Source: Aquarana catesbeiana
Lineage: Eukaryota; Chordata; Amphibia; Anura; Ranidae
Direction: 5' to 3'
Assembly: GCF_042186555.1 (NCBI RefSeq)
Contig: NC_133324.1
Location: 135,831,577-135,895,576, forward strand
DNA length: 64,000 bases
The position numbers were made by a program, and so were the translations under genes. Below are positions 33,386-44,940 of the stretch, in pieces. Each line of letters begins with the position of its first letter. The stretch's first letter is position 1. The notes below the pieces were generated by a model, which made no database searches, was not told where the DNA came from, and saw nothing but the letters and a program-made list of their open reading frames with translations.

Positions 33386-33529
33386 ATTTTTTTGAAATGT
33401 CAGATCCCTTCAAAGACTGCCTGTGCTGATGCTGAGTGACTATCCTGTTATGCCGAGTAATTATCCTCTTCCTCCTCAATGATCATGCTGATAGCTTGTA
33501 AGAACATTTTTGGTTCTGGGCGCCGCCAG

Positions 33530-34110
33530 TCCCGCCACTAGTGCCTAAGGCCCAATTTTTCAGCCCCTGTTTAACAGGGGCATGTAATTACAATTTTTGA
33601 TGCAATTCTTTGCAGCAGGGCTAGTTGATGCGCTCCAACTAGAGTATCTGTGAGGGGTTGCAGTGTTGTGGCACCATCACCAGTGCCTAAGGCCCAATTT
33701 TTCAGTCCCTGTTTGACAGGGGCGTGTAATCACAATTTTTGATGCAATTCTTTGCAGCAGGGCTAGTTCCTGCGCTCCAAATAGAGTATCTGTGAGGGGT
33801 TCAAGTGTTGTGGCACCAGCACCAGTGCCTAAGGCCCAATTTTTCAGCCCCTGTTCAACAGGGACATGTAATTCTTGATCTAATATTTCACAGCAGGGCC
33901 CGTTTCTGCGCCCACCAAGAGTATCTGTGAGGACTTACAGTGTTGTGGCACCAGCGCCACCACCACCACCACCAAAGGCCCAATTTTTCTGCCCCTGTTC
34001 AACAGGGACATGTAATTACAATTCTTGATCTAATATTTCACAGCAGGGCCCTGTGAGGGCTTACAGTGTTGTGGCCACAACAACACCTAAGGCCCAAATT
34101 TCTGCTGAGT
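33530..34110. repeat. 3' subterminal tandem repeats, unit about 140 bp
   Basis: Four or five degenerate copies containing GGCCCAATTTTTCAGCCCCTGTT, GCAGCAGGGCTAGTT and AGAGTATCTGTGAGGGGTT. The same array, inverted, lies at 62990-63545 in the second copy. Confidence 0.85.
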
Positions 34111-34589
34111 ATATAGGGCAGGCCCCTACTTTCAAGCATCCAACTTACAAACGACTCCTACTTGCAAACGGAAGGAGACAACAGGAAGTGAGATGAAATC
34201 TACCCCTAGGAAGGGAAATTCTCTCCTGTAAGAGTTAATATGGGAAAACATTTTCTCCTTTCCACTGATGCTTTATCACCAATCCTTGTTTCACAAAAAA
34301 ACCCCAAATTTTCAAAAAACATTTGTCATTGGGACAAAAAGTGAGGTGAAATCTTCTGAAGAGGAGCACAGACAGCAAAACAAATGTCACAGGGGTGATA
34401 ACCCTTCCCTAGGTTTTCCAAAAAGCTTAAAATAGATTTTTTGGCTAGAGCTAAACATGTTAAAAATGTACCAGTTCAACATTACAAACAGAATCTACTT
34501 AATAACAAACCTACAGTCCCTGTCTTGTTTGCACCGCCTGTATACTGCTGTTCAGAGTATATAGGGCCTAGGGGCCCCACACCTTTCCT

Positions 34590-34690
34590 TTTTTAATTTG
34601 GGTGCGGGGTTCCCCTTAATATCAATACAAGACCCAAAGGGCCTGGTAATGGACTTGGGGGTACCCATGCCGTTTGTCTCACTGATTTTC
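34590..34690. repeat. hairpin module shared across element families
   Basis: GGGGTTCCCCTTAATATCAA, then GACCCAAAGGGCCTGGTAAT, then GGGGGTACCCATGCC. A variant forms the perfect hairpin CCATACCAGACC...GGTATGG in the foldback at 8060-8200 and at 51400-51610. Confidence 0.6.
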
Positions 34691-35144
34691 ATCCATATTG
34701 TCGGGACCCGACATTACATTAAAGCCGCAAGCAGTTTTAAATGACTTTTTTTCCTTTAAAAATGACATTTTGTGCAGGGACTTTTCTAAGCACGGGAAAC
34801 ACACGCCACTTTACAGGCATACTATAGACACCCCCCAGGTACGATATTTAAAGGAATATTTCTTTTTTTTTTTTTTACTTTAAGCATCATTAAAATCACT
34901 GCTCCCGAAAAAACGGATGTCTTTAAAAGTTTTTTTGCGTTGATACATGTGCCTTGGGGCAGGACCCGGGTCCCCAAACCCTTTTTAGGACAATACCATG
35001 CAAATTAGCCTTTAAAATGAGCACTTTTGATTTCGAACGTTCGAGTCCCATAGACGTCAATGGGGTTCTAACGTTCGTGCGAATTTTCGGTCCGTTCGCA
35101 GGTTCTGGTGCGAACCGAACTGGGGGGTGTTCAGCTCATCCCTA

Positions 35145-35960
35145 TCCACGGGCTGGTCAGTAAGTGAACTTGGAGTTTTCCTTGGCTTTTTTTCTATCAT
35201 GGTTGGGAGGGGTCAGGATGGTGGAGGAGACAGTGTCATGCTTGTTTGAGCAGACTACTGGCACACATAGGATTTGAAGCTACCTGGAAGAGGATTTTTA
35301 CTGTATTTTTAATGTATTTTATAATCTGGTGCACTGTTAACACCATCAAAATGTGAGTACCCTGATGTTCCTTTTTCTAATTAAACTTACCAACAAACAA
35401 TAATACACTATCCAGCCTCTTTTTCATATTTTAACATTGAGGATATCCTCGATGGATGTAACCGTGGGATCCTGCTGAAAGCTTCTTAACTCAGAGCCCA
35501 GGAGTGGTTCAACAGCTTATGTAGACCAAACTTAGTTGTGCGGTCACACAGCTTGTGGTGATGCAGCCACACGGGGGGGAGCGGAGAACGTGTGTAAAGT
35601 TACCCTCTTACTGAACTAGATTTTTCTTCATAAGAGTCACTTTTTGGAAGATTATTGCACGCATGCACTTTAACAATACTGAGGACATTGTTGTGTTTTT
35701 TGGACACATTTTATTCAATGGAAAAAAAATTTTCACTGTAAACTTGCTTGATTCAAATTTTTGTTGCACCATATTTTATATTTGTTTTTTTATTCGCGTG
35801 TGTGTGTGTATATAGTATTGATGTTATTGTAATAGCAATCTTTTAGGCAGTACTGCTATTATCGCACAGCGCTGCAATTTCTTTGTTATTTTATAATTGT
35901 TGCTATAGCTGCTGGCAGTAATCTTTGTATTCTGATGGCTGGGAAACCTCCTGCTGTCAG
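35145..35960. other. no gene seen
   Basis: Between the hAT end and the CR1 element. AT-rich, no recognised coding sequence; 35841-35970 has short self-complementary stretches (GCAGTACTGC). Confidence 0.5.
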
Positions 35961-35986
35961 AATACAATAGTGCAGGGGGACTGACT

Positions 35987-38900
35987 GTGTTTACGGGCGA
36001 ATCAAGCACTTTTCTTTCCTTCAACCTGTGTTGGAAGATTAAAGCGGATGAACTAGGTGATGGGGGGGAGGGTCCAGAGACAGAGATAGCCAGCGCGGAA
36101 GATATTCCAGAGGGTAGTATTGGGGGCATTAGTGGTAGGTTAACCAAAGCACAAAAACACAAGGTGAGTATAGTAGCAAGTCCTAGTTGCAATCTCGAAA
36201 CACCCAATACGAGGACAATATGTGACCGGTCTAAACTATGTGGCATGTTCACCAATGCCAGGAGCATGGTGGACAAGATGGGTGAACTAGAAATACTGTT
36301 GTACAAGGAGGATTTGGATTTTGTGGGAATTTCAGAGACCTGGTTCAACAGCTCTCATGATTGGCTGGCAAACATTCAAGGGTATACCCTATACAGCAAG
36401 GATAGAGAGAGTAAAAAAGGCGGAGGGGTATGCCTATATATCAAGAATAACGTACAAGTGAATGTGAGAGATGACATCACTGAGGGAGCTAGAGAGGAGG
36501 TGGAATCCTTATGGGTAGAGCTCCAAAGTAATGAAGCTAAGGGGTAAATAATACTGGGAGTATGCTATAGGCCCCCTAACCTGAGGGAGGAAGTGGAGAC
36601 AGATCTCCTATCGCAAATTGGATTAGCAGCAAGGATGGGAAGTGTTGTCATAATGGGAGATTTTAATTATCCAGACATAGACTGGGCGGAGGGAACCGCG
36701 TATTCATTTAAGGCTCGCCAGTTCCTTAATGTCTTGCAGGACAATTTTATTGGTCAGATGGTAGACGCACCAACTAGAAATAAAACATTACTGGATCTAC
36801 TGATTACCAACAATACAGACCTGATCACGGATGTGGAAATACAGGGCAATTTAGGTAACAGCGATCACAGGTCAATTAGTTTCAGTATAAATCACACAAA
36901 TAGGAAACATAAAGGGAATACAAAGACACTGAATTTCAAAAGAGCCAACTTTCCTAAACTACAAACCTTGCTAAAAGGCATAAATTGGGATAAAATATTA
37001 GGAACAAAGAATACAGAGGAGAGATGGGTTTGATTAAAGAGCATATTAAATAAGGGCATTAGTTAATGTATCCCATTGGGTAATAAATTTAAAAGAGCAA
37101 ACAAAAATCCTGGATGGCTTAACTCCAATGTAAAAATGCATATAAAAGCAAAGGAGAAGGCCTTTAAAAAATACAAGCTTGAGGGATCATCCTCAGCATT
37201 CAGACTTTATAAAGAATGCAACAAGAAATGTAAGGGTGCAATTAGGACGGCTAAGATAGAACATGAAAGACACATAGCGGAGGAGAGCAAAAAAAATCCC
37301 AAGAAATTCTTTAAGTATGTAAACAGTAAAAAAAGGGAGGACAGACCATATTGGCCCAATAAAGAATGAGGAAGGACATCTGGTTATAAAGGATGGGGAG
37401 ATGGTGAAGGTATTGAATTTATTCTTCTCCTCAGTCTTCACGAGTGAATCGGGGGGCTTCAGTAACCAAAACTGCAGTGTTTATCCTCATGACACAACAC
37501 AGGAAGCACCTCCATGGTTAACAGAGGACAGAATTAAAATTAGACTTGAGAAACTTAACATTAATAAATCACCGGGACCAGATGGCTTGCATCCGAGGGT
37601 ACTTAGGGAACTCAGTCAAGTAATTGCCAGACCGTTGTTCCTAATTTTTACAGATAGTCTACTGACTGGAATGGTACCAGCTGATTGGAGAAAAGCCAAT
37701 GTAGCACTAATATTTAAAAAGGGCCCAAAAGACATCCTTGAGAATTACAGACCAGTTAGCCTAACATCAATATAGTATGTAAACTCTTGGAGGGGATGAT
37801 AAGGGACTATATACAAGATTTTAGTAATAAGAACGGTATCATTAGCAGTAATCAGCATGGATTCATGAAGAATCGTTCTTGCCAAACCAATCTATTAACC
37901 TTCTATGAGGAGGGGAGTTGCCATCTAGATAAAGGAAGGCCCGTAGACGTGGTGTATCTGGATTTTGCAAAAGCATTTGACACAGTTCCCCATAAACGTT
38001 TACTGTACAAAATAAGGTCCGTTGGCATGGACCATAGGGTGAGTACATGGATTGAAAACTGGCTACAAGGGGCGAGTTCAGAGGGTGGTGATAAATGGGG
38101 AGTACTCAGAATGGTCAATGGTGGGTAGTGGGTTTCCCCAGGGTTCTGTGCTAGGACCAATCCTATTTAATTTGTTCATAAACGACCTGGAGGATGGGAT
38201 AAACAGTTCAATCTCTGTATTTGCAGACGATACTAAGCTAAGCAGGGCAATAACTTCTCCACAGGATGTGGAAACCTTGCAAAAAGACCTGAACAAATTA
38301 ATGGGGTGGGCGACTACATGGCAAATGAGGTTCAATGTAGAAAAATGTAAAATAATGCATTTGGGTGGCAAAAATATGAATGCAATCTATACACTGGGGG
38401 GAGAACCTCTGGGGGAATCTAGGATGGAAAAGGACCTGGGGGTCCTAGTAGATGATAGGCTCAGCAATTGCATGCAATGCCAAGCTGCTGCTAACAAAGC
38501 AAACAGAAAATTGGCATGCATTAAAAGGGGGATCAACGCCAGAGATAAAACAATAATTCTCCCACTCTACAAGGCTCTGGTACGGCCGCACCTAGGGTAT
38601 GCTGTCCAGTTCTGGGCACCAGTCCTCAGGAAGGATGTACTGGAAATGGAGCGAGTACAAAGAAGGGCAACAAAGCTAATAAAGGGTCTGGAGGATATTA
38701 GTTATGAGGAAAGGTTGCGAGCACTGAACTTATTCTCTCTGGAGAAGAGACGCTTGAGAGGGGATATGATTTCAATTTACAAATACTGTACTGGTGACCC
38801 CACAATAGGGATAAAACTTTTTCGCAGAAGAGAGTTTAATAAGACTCGTGGCCACTCATTACAATTAGAAGAAAAGAGGTTTAACCTTAAACTACGTAGA

Positions 38901-39119
38901 GGGTTCTTTACTGTAAGAGCGGCAAGGATGTGGAATTCCCTTCCACAGGCGGTGGTCTCAGCGGGGAGCATTGATAGCTTCAAGAAACTATTAGATAATC
39001 ACCTGAATGACCGCAACATACAGGGATATACAATGTAATGCTGACACATAATCACACACATAGGTTGGACTTGATGGACTTGTGTCTTTTTTCAACCTCA
39101 CCTACTATGTAACTATGTA
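35987..39119 (+). mobile_element. CR1-type LINE, near full ORF2
   Basis: Contains endonuclease and reverse transcriptase domains and a typical CR1 3' end: after the stop at 39038 it reads GGTTGGACTTGATGGACTTG, then TTTTTCAACCTCACCTACTA and finishes in CTATGTAA-type short repeats. No poly(A), as expected for CR1. The 5' boundary is vague and ORF1 is absent, so it is 5'-truncated. It abuts an interrupted MITE at 39120. Confidence 0.9.
35990..39038 (+). pseudogene. CR1 ORF2 (endonuclease + reverse transcriptase)
   Basis: APE-like endonuclease at about 36235-36890: LCGMFTNARSMVDKM, VGISETWF, GGGVCLYIKN, VIMGDFNYPDIDW and NSDHRSISF. Reverse transcriptase at about 37540-38260: NKSPGPDGLHPRVL, NYRPVSLTSI, VDVVYLDFAKAFDTVPH, GFPQGSVLGPILF and the catalytic SVFADDTKL near 38220. 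The C-terminal region runs to 39038 with LYKALVRPHLGY and RTRGHSLQL-like segments. Breaks: TAA at about 36545 (KG*IILGVCYRPPN), TGA at about 37031, frameshifts near 37355, 37770 and 38075. The remaining 328-codon tail is intact. A relatively young but inactive copy. Confidence 0.93.
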
Positions 39120-39212
39120 ACTTCCGCTCATCTGATTCCTCCCCCCATCCAGTGCCACATTTGGCACTTTTTTGGGGGGGGCGGATACCTGGCAGGTATC
39201 TTTGACAGGTAT
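39120..39212 (-). repeat. MITE fragment, part 1 (interrupted by LTR element)
   Basis: AACTTCCGCTCATCTGATTC, CAGTGCCACATTTGGCAC and GACAGGTAT match the complement of 50740-50840. The second part follows the LTR element at 42629. The outermost end is missing where CR1 abuts. Confidence 0.6.
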
Positions 39213-39961
39213 TGTCATGGAATGTCCCACACTCCGCTTGAGTGCTTCCGTCATATACCACTTCCTCCCAGTCTGTATACAGATATCAGATATTCCAACC
39301 TCTGAGCACAAAACAAGGCTACACTTGCTTGTTGCTAACATGAACTCACTTTATTCAGAACCAGAATACAGGAGAAGATGAGGTTCCACCCTCCTGCTCA
39401 TATTACTCTAACAATACAAACGTAACCTAATTAACCTAATTAACATGAGCTAATTAACTAATCCTTTATACAGCCTAGGTGACTGAGACATGACCTTTTG
39501 CCCAGACTGAGTTAATTATCACAGGACATTTTCTCACAATAGCAGCAGCTCCAATAGGAGTCGTCCCGTCTCCTACATTGTATAGAGGACAATGTGATCA
39601 GCTCATTCAATTAACATAAACACAGGTAGTTGGAGTTGATGACACCAGCATCTCCTCACAGTATGTGTCCCAACAGTATAATTCAGTCTTATCAGCAGGG
39701 GGCTGCTGGAGGAATCCCCCCTCCCTCTTCAGGGACACAAATCCCAAATGACCACAGCAAGGAGTCCCCAACAGAATCAAACAACATACAATATATACAT
39801 ATATACACACGACTGAGTCCGATTAGTACAATTCAGACTGGATTTCTAATTCACCTCACAAAGAGTATTGTTCCATTGAAAATCCAGGGCCCATAATCAA
39901 AAGGCAAGAGGCTTGCATTCAGTCCTCTCCAACAGCCTCTGTCCCGGCTAGGTCTGTCACA
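39213..39961 (-). repeat. 3' LTR of second LTR element (749 bp)
   Basis: Direct repeat of 41861-42623. Small indels distinguish the two, for example an extra CTTATATACAGG-type segment near 42020 in the other copy and CT added near 41950. An AATAAA on the minus strand at about 39352 is a likely poly(A) signal. Confidence 0.93.
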
Positions 39962-39973
39962 TTTCTCCCCTTT
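39962..39973 (-). promoter_or_regulatory. polypurine tract
   Basis: Minus-strand AAAGGGGAGAAA sits directly against the TGTGAC start of the 3' LTR. Confidence 0.75.
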
Positions 39974-40223
39974 CAGCAGGAGACTAACACAGGAAGAGAC
40001 CCCAGACGGGTTGACTCTGAAGTTAGTCCATAGTTCCAGTCCTCTACTGCCTGTACCCACACAGTACCCCAAACAAATTGTTCCAAACAGAGTATTACTC
40101 ACCCAGCCAACCTCTGCCTCTCTCAGAGAACATATCCGCCGCTGGGGAGAATCCCGGACTGGCCCTTCTCCCTGGAGTCCTTTCTGCCGCTGGAGAGAAG
40201 ACAGGGTGACTGGGCTCACTCTG

Positions 40224-41759
40224 TTATGCTGTTGGGGATCTGGGCCAACTGCCCAGCATCCCTGGGGTATACAGGTAAAGACTGAAGTCCCATCCACCTT
40301 CACAGGAAATCCATCCTCTGTTAGTTGAGGGCAGAGTCCAGCAGTCCTCCGCCCTGTTGCCAGCCCTTCTGCTGGAAACCCCACACCATCTGTTCCGGCT
40401 AACTGTTGGGGAGGGAGGCCGACTGCCCCGCCTCCCTGGAACTCTGTAGTTGTTGCCGGTGCTGGGCAGAGGTTGGTAACACTCTGCCCTGTTGCCAGCA
40501 CTTCTGCTAGGGACTCCGCATCCTCCGCTCCGGCTAACCGTTGGGGCAGGAGGCTGGCTTCCTCCACTCCCAAACTGTGTAGCTGCCATTGGGGGGGGTG
40601 AGTCGGCTGCTTCCTTTTCCATTCCCTCATCTGGTTGCTTGGACAACATGTCTATGGTACTGTCTTCCAGGTGCACTGATCTTTGCTGGGGAGGGAAGGC
40701 CGCTTCCTCCACCCTGGCCAACTGTTGGGGAGGGGCAACACACACCTCCTCTCCCTTCTCCCCCTGTATCTGCTGCTGGGAAGTGATTGCCACCTTCTCA
40801 CCCTGGGCCTCCGAAACTGCCACAGGTGTGGGGCAGAGGTCTTGGACCCTCTGTCCGGTTGCCAGCACTTCTGCTGGAGAAGTTTGTTGTAACTCCACAG
40901 ATACTGCTGTTGGTGCTGGGCAGAGCACAGTGAAGTTTGGCCCTAATACCAACTCTTCTGCTGGAGGCTCATCTGGTTGTTCTTCCTCCGATGAAAAGTC
41001 TATTAAATCCCCTATCTCTATAACTGGTGTCTGGGGATAGAGGTTCACCATCTCCTGTCCATGGAACCCAGAAGATGTTATCAGTGCTGGACAGAGGTTA
41101 GCAGAACTCTGCCCTGTGGTCAGCACTTCAGGTTTGGGGACGGCAATCTTCAGATTTTCCACTGACGATTCTCTGGCATGCTGCTGAACGTGTTCTAGCA
41201 GTTTCCCGTATGCCCTTTCCAGATGCTGTTCCTTCCTTAGCAAATGGTCCAGATCAGGTTTGAGCTCTGAGACCCCTGCAAGACCGAGCATAGCCTCTCT
41301 ATATTCTCGCAGGTCCTCAAGGTCAGGTTCCCCTTCATCGCCAAACATAAAATGATCTGTAAGGCTCTCCCACAGCAATCCAGGGCCTCCAAAGTCATAT
41401 CCCTCCGGAGAGCATTCTGTTGTCTCCCCTAAATATCCCTCCTCTGCGTGCCATTGCAGAGCCCGATAACGATTGTCCAGCTCTATCTCCTGCTGGACCA
41501 GCCTGTCCAACTCAGTCACCCATTGCTCCTGGGGCCGCTCTCCCAAGAATGCCATCCGCAATGCCCGTTGGTCACTGGCCCGTTGCTCTTGGGTTGGAAA
41601 GCACTTGCCCTGTTTTATACCAGCGAGCTGGAGGGCTCCAATCCAGAGCTCCACCCGAATCTGCTGCCTGAGCTCCAGGTATTCATCCTCAGACACAGTC
41701 CTGGTGTATGTTGAAAGGATGATCCGCAGCAGCCCCGGGAACTCTGATGCCAGGTCCAT
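40224..41759 (-). CDS. unknown repeat-rich ORF of LTR element (511 aa, frameshifted)
   Basis: I chose the ATG at 41759 (MDLASEFPGLLRIILS), 100 bp inside the 5' LTR; an in-frame GTG further up lies in the LTR. Residues 1-190 look helical and charged (EDEYLELRQQIRVELW, QEQWVTELDRLVQQEIE, LRKEQHLERAYGKLLEHV), possibly capsid-like or coiled coil. After that come degenerate copies of (V/L)xTGQxxxxLCPA with Pro/Gln/Glu-rich spacers, for example VLTTGQSSANLCPA and VLATGQRVQDLCPT. At a G-run near 40589-40596 the frame slips: the repeats (VLATGQSVTNLCPA, GLATGRRTAGLCP) continue in the frame open from about 40630 to 39851. The true product therefore probably ends near 39.85 kb. No gag zinc knuckle or pol motif. 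Family not recognised. Confidence 0.55.
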   Translation of the reverse strand: MDLASEFPGLLRIILSTYTRTVSEDEYLELRQQIRVELWIGALQLAGIKQGKCFPTQEQRASDQRALRMAFLGERPQEQWVTELDRLVQQEIELDNRYRALQWHAEEGYLGETTECSPEGYDFGGPGLLWESLTDHFMFGDEGEPDLEDLREYREAMLGLAGVSELKPDLDHLLRKEQHLERAYGKLLEHVQQHARESSVENLKIAVPKPEVLTTGQSSANLCPALITSSGFHGQEMVNLYPQTPVIEIGDLIDFSSEEEQPDEPPAEELVLGPNFTVLCPAPTAVSVELQQTSPAEVLATGQRVQDLCPTPVAVSEAQGEKVAITSQQQIQGEKGEEVCVAPPQQLARVEEAAFPPQQRSVHLEDSTIDMLSKQPDEGMEKEAADSPPPMAATQFGSGGSQPPAPTVSRSGGCGVPSRSAGNRAECYQPLPSTGNNYRVPGRRGSRPPSPTVSRNRWCGVSSRRAGNRAEDCWTLPSTNRGWISCEGGWDFSLYLYTPGMLGSWPRSPTA

Positions 41760-41860
41760 ATCTCTGCTGGGGTGACTGAAGTCTGCTATGCTGATCTTGG
41801 ATCCAGTTGGAGGTTTGGATGTCCCAGACTGCAGGAAGCTTTCCCGCTGCTTGCCACCAA

Positions 41861-42623
41861 TGTCATGGAACGTCCCACACTCCGCTTGAGTGCTTCCGTC
41901 ATATACCACTTCCTCCCAGTCTGTATACAGATATCAGATATTCCAACCTCTCTGAGAACAAAACAAGGCGACACTTGCTTGTTGCTAACATGAACTCACT
42001 TTATTCAGAACCAGAATACAGTCTTATATACAGGAGAAGATGAGGTTCCACCCTCCTGCTCATATTACTCTAACAATACAAACGTAACCTAATTAACCTA
42101 ATTAACATGAGCTAATTAACTAATCCTTTATACAGCCTAGGTGACTGAGACATGACCTTTTGCCCAGACTGAGTTAATTATCACAGGACATTTTCTCACA
42201 ATAGCAGCAGCTCCAATAGGAGTCGTCCCGTCTCCTACATTGTATAGAGGACAATGTGATCAGCTCATTCAATTAACATAAACACAGGTAGTTGGAGTTG
42301 ATGACACCAGCATCTCCTCACAGTATGTGTTGCAACAGTATAATTCAGTCTTATCAGCAGGGGGCTGCTGGAGGAATCCCCCCTCCCTCTTCAGGGACAC
42401 AAATCCCCAATGACCACAGCAAGGAGTCCCCAACAGAATCAAACAACATACAATATATACATATATACACACGACTGAGTCCGATTAGTACAGTTCAGAC
42501 TGGATTTCTAATTCACCTCACAAAGAGTATTGTTCCATTGAAAATCCAGGGCCCATAATCAAAAGGCAAGAGGCTTGCATTCAGTCCTCTCCAACAGCCT
42601 CTGTCCCGGCTAGGTCTGTCACA
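41861..42623 (-). repeat. 5' LTR of second LTR element (763 bp)
   Basis: Starts with TGTCATGGAACGTCCCACAC on the plus strand, ends GTCTGTCACA. It carries the same AATAAA (minus strand, near 42000) as its partner. Confidence 0.93.
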
Positions 42624-42628
42624 GGTAT

Positions 42629-42928
42629 CCTGTCCCCACTTCCAGGAGATCAGGCTGTGGCGATCTACGTCAACAGATCGGTCCCCCTCCTTCCTTCCTC
42701 CTCTTCTGCTGGCCAGTTAAAGAGCGCAGCGCGCTTCGCGCATGCGCAGTAGGGGCCCGGCCGTGAAGCCGAAAGGATACACTGTCGGGTTCCCTTAGTA
42801 GCAATAGCCATGGCAGCACCCGACTGGCCGATCCTAAGATCACCTTCGGTGCCGACATCGCTGGACTCCAGGACAGGTGTAGCTGCTGACTTTTAATTTT
42901 TAAAGGGGCAGGCAGACCTCCTCTTTAA
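42629..42928 (-). repeat. MITE fragment, part 2
   Basis: Continues the sequence broken at 39212 (CCTGTCCCCACTTCCAGG...CAGGACAGGTGTAGCTGCTGACTTTTAAT...CCTCCTCTTTAAAG), matching the complement of 50370-50740 in order. Confidence 0.6.
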
Positions 42929-43516
42929 AGTCACAAGTATAACAAAACAGATTGGTACATCAAAACCAATGCGCATAAACACATCAGTGAAAGGTCCCAG
43001 TGTACACAACAGAGGTACTTCTATAGGCAAACCCAGCTTACACTGCAATAATAGGAGCGTAACCAGCAGCTCTCCGCATGGGAGGTTATTCCTCAAGTCA
43101 CCAAAGAGAATTATAAAGAGATGTACCAGGCTAAGTCACTTGAGAGCTCTCAAAAGGGCTAGGCATAGGCCTTCACATTTTAACTCTGTAACAGAAACCC
43201 AGTTCTGATAGCAGCAAAACAAATACTCTTGCATGCAAGTGTTGATCAGGTGATCTAAAGTTCAGGGTGGATAATGTCTCAGGCCTTGCTGCCCTCCAGG
43301 ATAAGGGTATCCTAGCAGTCAGAAAGAAAATAGAAAAAAGAGGGGGCACCAGCTTTGTGCATTATCCTTTGATATGTTTATTAAAAGAAAGAAAGAATAA
43401 AAACTACTCACAAGCATATAAAAGGAACTGCAATATGAAAGCCTTTAACTTGTGGCAATCCGTCTAGTGACAGTAGTCTACCAAATGACGGAAGAGAGGA
43501 CGTACGAACCACTGTT
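42929..43516. other. no gene seen
   Basis: Unassigned; from about 43310 the sequence (AAGAGGGGGCACCAGC, TTTATTAAAAGAAAGAAAG) seems to belong to the repeat that carries the hammerhead-like motif. Confidence 0.4.
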
Positions 43517-43556
43517 GGCTGATGCGTTTCGAAGGGATACCTTCTTCTTCAGAGCC
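43517..43556 (-). ncRNA. hammerhead-ribozyme-like motif, decayed
   Basis: Reading the minus strand from 43556: GGCT (stem I), CTGAAGA (core, fits CUGANGA), an extra A, GAAGG-TATC-CCTTC (stem II, 5 bp), GAAA (core), CGCAT, C (cleavage position), AGCC (pairs with GGCT). Stem III is reduced to ACGCAT, which would be the self-pairing ACGCGT before a CpG-to-CpA change. Short-stem-III hammerheads of this form are known from Penelope-like and retrozyme-type retroelements. The surrounding element was not identified. Confidence 0.5.
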
Positions 43557-44940
43557 CCAGGATTGAAATGCCCCCAGGAATGGAATGACTTAGGCAAGTC
43601 TTTGTGGTGAACTTTGGCTGGCTATGTTGAGGCCCTTTAAAACCGTTGGTGCTCAACGGCAGTCTAGTGTAAGATTGGGCTCAGAAGATATATAGATTAA
43701 TTTATTGCTGAAATGCAGATAGCGGGGTAAGCTCGAAAGTAGCAGTTGGTGGTATAAAGACTAGAATACTATGCAGCAAAGGAAGGCAAATGGGAAGCAG
43801 GGCAAAGTCAAAGTTCTGGAGTACTAGTGGCCTCATGTTCTTTATAAGGCTTTGATGGCCGGAGGTTAGTGATGAATGTAGCAATGGGTGTGCTCATTTT
43901 CTTGACGTAAAATGTCAGTGGGAAGAAAATGGCTCAACAACAAGTTTAGATTGAAGAAAGGATAACAGGTGCTTGCAACTGAAATGGGGGTTGGACCCTC
44001 TTTAGGCCGTCCTTGGTCGGTGGGGGGGGGGCCCCTTATGCAGCAGTACAGCAGACAGTAGCAGAGGCAGTGACAATTCAGCCAGTGATTCTGGATGCAG
44101 ATGTCCTAATTCAGAGCAGCCTCTTGGTTCCAGCATCCAGCACAGTAACCCCTTCCCTATGGCACTGCACAGCTTGACACAGCATGGTTGTGTACAGCAT
44201 GACTCCCAGCACAACACAGCTCTCTTGCCCCTACCCAGTTGGCACGCTTCCCCCAACTGCCCGGTCATAGTATTCAAACTATATAACATGTGACCTTATG
44301 CAAAGTTTTAAATCATTGCAAGTTCTCTCAGCTGAAGACAAGCAAATCCTGGAATGCAGTTTAAGTAACGCTGTACTTATCAATGCAGTCCTCAAACAAG
44401 AGAAATATGCATTTTTCCACTAGGGGCACTGCAGGGGAAAGGCTCCAGTTTAGTTTGCTTGTGGGCTTCATCTTTTACCTCCTTGAGTTGGGTGTAAATA
44501 ATGGCAATTTCTAAATATTGTGAGAAGAAATATTTTTTTCCAAATGCTACAAGGATGAGAAAACATCCTGGCATTCCAGAAGTGCCCTAAGGACATTAAA
44601 AAATACTTTATGGAATTAAATAATGAGGACCATAAAGAATGTGCAAAAAGCTTTTACCTCCAGAGTCTTCATCCCAGAAGCACTTCTTCTGCTGCTTCTA
44701 GGTGATCACAAAGTGTTTCTTCACCAGCAGCATCTTTTAAGTAAGTGTTACAAACCACGGCCTCCCAAAAATACACAATCCCTTCATTTATAGATAAAAT
44801 GACACCTCAAAATCAGGAAAACATCCACCAAGTTCTTCACAGAGCAATATATGCTTCTGGAGCAGCATTATTAACTGTAAATACATATTGCCAGAAAGCT
44901 TTCACATTATGAGAGGTGGTGGGGGGTTTACCTGTTGTCA
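43557..44940. other. no gene seen
   Basis: No coding homology that I recognise; a minus-strand open frame at 44392-44574 and others are short. Repeats may be present but no ends could be fixed. Confidence 0.45.

Larger units (their letters stand above)
27781..35144 (+). mobile_element. large hAT element with BED-type transposase, 5' end unclear
   Basis: The right end reads GTTCAGCTCATCCCTA, finishing at 35144. Its complement TAGGGATGAGC is the start of a second copy at 61947 on the other strand; the two copies match from 32788 to 35144. The left part comprises tandem 107-bp repeats and a TA microsatellite before the transposase start, a plausible promoter or transposase-binding region. The left terminus was not found, so the element is probably truncated or obscured near 27.78 kb. 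A nested hAT (27901-29269) interrupts the left repeats. Confidence 0.75.
39213..42623 (-). mobile_element. LTR retroelement without pol, perfect 5-bp TSD
   Basis: Two near-identical LTRs (39213-39961 and 41861-42623) are flanked by GGTAT at 39208-39212 and 42624-42628. On the minus strand LTRs begin TGTGACAGACC and end CCATGACA; a purine tract AAAGGGGAGAAA directly precedes the 3' LTR (39962-39973), and TGGTGGCAAGCAGCGGG follows the 5' LTR after one base. The 1.9-kb interior has one long ORF and no protease, RT or integrase. LTR similarity is very high by eye, so insertion is recent relative to its neighbours. Confidence 0.92.

Noticed and set aside
44392..44574. 60-residue minus-strand frame as possible exon
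   Set aside because: No convincing splice sites or homology, and similar lengths occur by chance across this AT-rich DNA.
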